Source: Sipunculus nudus (taxonomy: Eukaryota > Annelida > Sipuncula > Golfingiida > Sipunculidae). From it: DNA of 64,000 bases. The notes under the pieces are model-generated. The model was not told the DNA's origin and searched no databases. It saw only the letters and a list, made by a program, of their open reading frames with translations. The stretch spans positions 3,085,900 through 3,149,899 of the forward strand of contig CM049322.1 in assembly GCA_026874595.1 (NCBI GenBank), given 5' to 3'. Positions within the stretch are counted from its first letter, which is position 1. The number at the start of each line of letters is the position of its first letter. Both the position numbers and the translations under genes were made by a program. Shown piece by piece: positions 61,336 to 64,000 of the stretch.

Positions 61336-63495
61336 GCATAAATTACTATTTTGTTAACTATGTGCCTATGAGGTAGTGTTTGAACAAGCTGCAGATTTTA
61401 ATCTACACAAATATGATACTGCATATAGATACAGTTTTTTTTTTTAATTTTCTTATTAATCATTCCGATCACAAATTACTTATGTCTTCCTTGATCATCT
61501 TCCCATTTGAGGTTTCCGTACAAATGCCATGGAAAATCTAACAAAATTATCTTTGCACAGCCTACTTTTAAAAAAAAGCAAAATTTTCATCAAACGTCTC
61601 ATTTGATCAGGTGCTGTTAAAATAAATACCTTACCTACTCAGCAGTCCGTACATATAAACTTTAGTCCACAATGCACCCTCTAGACTATATTTTTAAAGG
61701 ATTCTCGAAGATGTCTCTTGTTATGCCAAACTAAATGAAAAGCTGCTAATGATCAGCTGTTAATAAAAGACTGCTAATGGAACAAATCCGTTGCAATAGC
61801 TCACAGATTCTCTTAAAATGAGGCTTGCCTAAATTTTCATACACGTTTTACTAAGTTATAACATAACAGGGCATAAATCACTGTTCTGTACCAGAAATAC
61901 CCAGAACATGCAGCATGTTTTGCAGGCTTCTCTCAATACTGGGCAGTGCTGTCAGAGCCCCAAGCATAAGCCACTGGCAACTTGGAAAACTCTGATCAGA
62001 TACTAAAGTTTTGCTGAAATTTACCACCGAATCAGGATTATACCTGACCCCATATGAAGGATCTTTAACCTTAAAGCAGGGTTCAAACCTTCAGATAAAA
62101 CAAGTCAGATGTAAGGGTTGGCAAGTTAAAAAAGAAGCCAGCCCTGATATCCCAAGCCTTGCTAACACCATTTGGAATTTTGATTCTCCGTAATGTCTGT
62201 AAGATCCTTGGTATTCAGGCCAGGGGGAACCCGGCGAGATTCTTCTAAACTTGTGCAAAATTCTATCCCTGGTAAGGACTTTTAACTATTGCAATATGAG
62301 TTCACAGGAGGGACTTTTGCAAATAATGATGAAATTCGAGCCGTATTCAGGACTTCCTTAGACCTAAATATAAAGGCCCTGATGATTCTTAAAAAAGTTT
62401 TCCCCCCTCATTTTGGGTGGGCACTCCCCTGAACAACCAAATGAACCATCACTATTAAATAAGCTAGAAGAAAAAGGTCCAGCACGCCAAAGAAAACCTA
62501 GAGGGGTCTGGCCCAATGGACACCCAAATTACATGTTCCTGTTTCCCCAAGAATAGACCACATCCTTTTAAAATCATTTACACATCACGTGTGCTCAAAC
62601 TTGATAACAAACCCATTCACAGAACTTAAGACTTTGTTATCCTCAATATTCTCAAATATCACTCAGCCCACAACACACTTGTTTTACTTTGAAAATATAA
62701 AAAAAAAATCTATATAAAATGAACTTTTTTAAAGATAAAAACAACACTACAAATTTCAAAGACTGCTACAGTCATTAGCATTCCTGCTCACTTGATTGCC
62801 CCCTCCTAAATGTACTTACTTGCTTAGGCATCATTATGGGGGGGGGGGTCATCCCCCGTCCTTGAAGATAATTTTACGCCATTGCTTTCTTGTGTTCTGT
62901 ATTCGCGTGTAAAAACGTGCACTGGAAAGTCATATTCAGGGGCGTGTGTTCGCAGGGGGTTCCAAGGGGTCAAGACAGCCCCCCCCCCCTCTTTTTTTTT
63001 CACTGGCAACCAGGGAATTTTTGACCCTTCGGATGGCTTTACCCCACTTTATCCTGAAGCTCGTAATCATTACATACACCTTGCGCTTGGATGGAATGCC
63101 AAGGATGGCTGCCTACTGTGATGTAGGATTCGAGTTCGGTTTCGAGTCCACATTTTAGGATTTCGGATGGGGACTCGAAGGTTTTGGACAGGGACTTGTG
63201 CTCAGATGAAGAGACAAGGACCCGAGAAAACAGACCCAGTCCATCTCGAGTTTAGTAGAGAAAGGCTCTGTCACATAGTATAAGACTTTAACAACGAACC
63301 AAATATTAGGCATATAAATTTAGATTATATGTATATACAAAAGTATAGTTTGGCATTCGGAGATAGAAGTGTAATTCAACAGTATAACACGAATAATCTA
63401 ATGTAAAAATTAAAAATATCCATTTTAAATTTCTACTTAAATTTAGATTTGCATTGGACCCGGCTTTCAAGTGACTTCAAGAAGGTGTATTTGGA
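61336..63495. other. Intergenic, no gene seen
   Basis: Short ORFs only. G-run at about 62,838-62,848 and C-run at about 62,981-62,990 with T-run bracket about 150 bp that may be a small interspersed element like those with GGATCC ends, but no terminal repeats are clear. Confidence 0.35.
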
Positions 63496-63517
63496 TATAT
63501 ATATATATATATATATA

Positions 63518-63636
63518 TGAGATCGCATATCCGGTGTGTGTTGGTGGGCGCTTATTACGGGAGGGCGCTTATTACGACATAATAAGCGCCCTCCCGTAAT
63601 AAGCGCCCACCAACACACACCGGATATGGGATCTCA
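63518..63636. repeat. 119-bp near-perfect hairpin
   Basis: Left arm 63,518-63,574 and right arm 63,580-63,636 are reverse complements at 56 of 57 positions, with a 5-nt loop. Each arm contains GGTGTGTGTTGGTGGGCGCT and a direct repeat of GGGCGCTTATTACG. It sits directly after a (TA)n tract (63,496-63,518). Confidence 0.85.
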
Positions 63637-64000
63637 CTTTAAGAATACTAAGGGATGAGCCATCCTTACCTCACTTTTCTCCCTAGCCAATATAATATAG
63701 GCCAACGTAATGCTTTCATTTCTCTCCAACAAGTTCTCGGACAGTTCTTATTCTATCCTTATTAGGCTTTCTCATCTAATATAATAATAATATTAGTTAC
63801 AACAGAATCAGTGACAAGTGTGTCATAGATAGCATTGACTGACTGTGTCCGTGAAAGCCGACCTTGCAGGTGGCCACGTTGATCGGGTAACCTGAATTCA
63901 GGTACATATATGGATGTTTTATGCTATAATATATATATACTTACCGTATTTGTTCGTGTACAGAACGATAAATTTTATCCTAAATTTATTTGCCAAAGAA
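63637..64000. other. Right edge, no feature seen
   Basis: Single-copy-looking sequence. Nothing recognised. Confidence 0.4.

Noticed and set aside
1-64000. tRNA, rRNA or snRNA genes
   Set aside because: I looked for B-box-like and cloverleaf patterns and found none convincing.

Overview
The window is eukaryotic genomic DNA. It is AT-rich and intron-bearing, about 30% of it is minisatellite, and it carries many interspersed repeats. It is most likely from a bivalve or other lophotrochozoan. I infer this from the repeat style (interspersed elements with a head hairpin, GTCC/CCGT simple repeat, internal tandem copies and a shared tail), from the two immune-type gene families present (a NACHT-LRR receptor and a C-type-lectin-like receptor), and from the canonical GT-AG introns. 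Nothing looks bacterial: there are no operons, no Shine-Dalgarno sites and no CRISPR.

Layout. 1-5,936 is a 32-bp minisatellite that runs off the left edge. 5,937-7,317 is single-copy DNA. 7,318-11,820 is a 16-bp minisatellite. 11,820-22,480 holds no confident gene, but contains two small TIR elements, a 1.6-kb inverted-repeat structure, one exon-like ORF and several (TA)n tracts. 22,484-24,469 (minus) is the 3' coding exon of an NLR-type NACHT-LRR gene, interrupted by a single in-frame TAA. 25,224-25,701 is a fold-back structure. 26,321-29,986 holds mollusc-type repeats around a 29-bp minisatellite. 30,270-35,080 is a 28-bp minisatellite with nested higher-order repeats, and a diverged relative of the same unit lies at 36,850-37,715. 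36,085-36,625 is a 35-bp array split by a palindromic insertion.

The best gene is on the minus strand from 52,317 to 39,352. Eight exons can be assembled by splice site and phase into one open frame of 395 residues: signal peptide, two C-type-lectin-like domains, one transmembrane segment, and a 93-residue cytoplasmic tail with three YxxI/L/M tyrosine motifs. Its 9.9-kb first intron holds several repeat elements, including a 1.9-kb transposon-like element with 107-bp terminal inverted repeats bounded by (TA)n.

53-64 kb has no convincing gene. It contains a small GGATCC-ended element, a 51/102-bp minisatellite at 60.2-61.3 kb and a near-perfect 119-bp hairpin at 63.5 kb. The two receptor genes would both fit innate recognition (cytosolic NLR, surface lectin), but nothing in the sequence shows that they are co-regulated. 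The long ORFs in the minisatellites are treated as by-products of stop-free repeat units.
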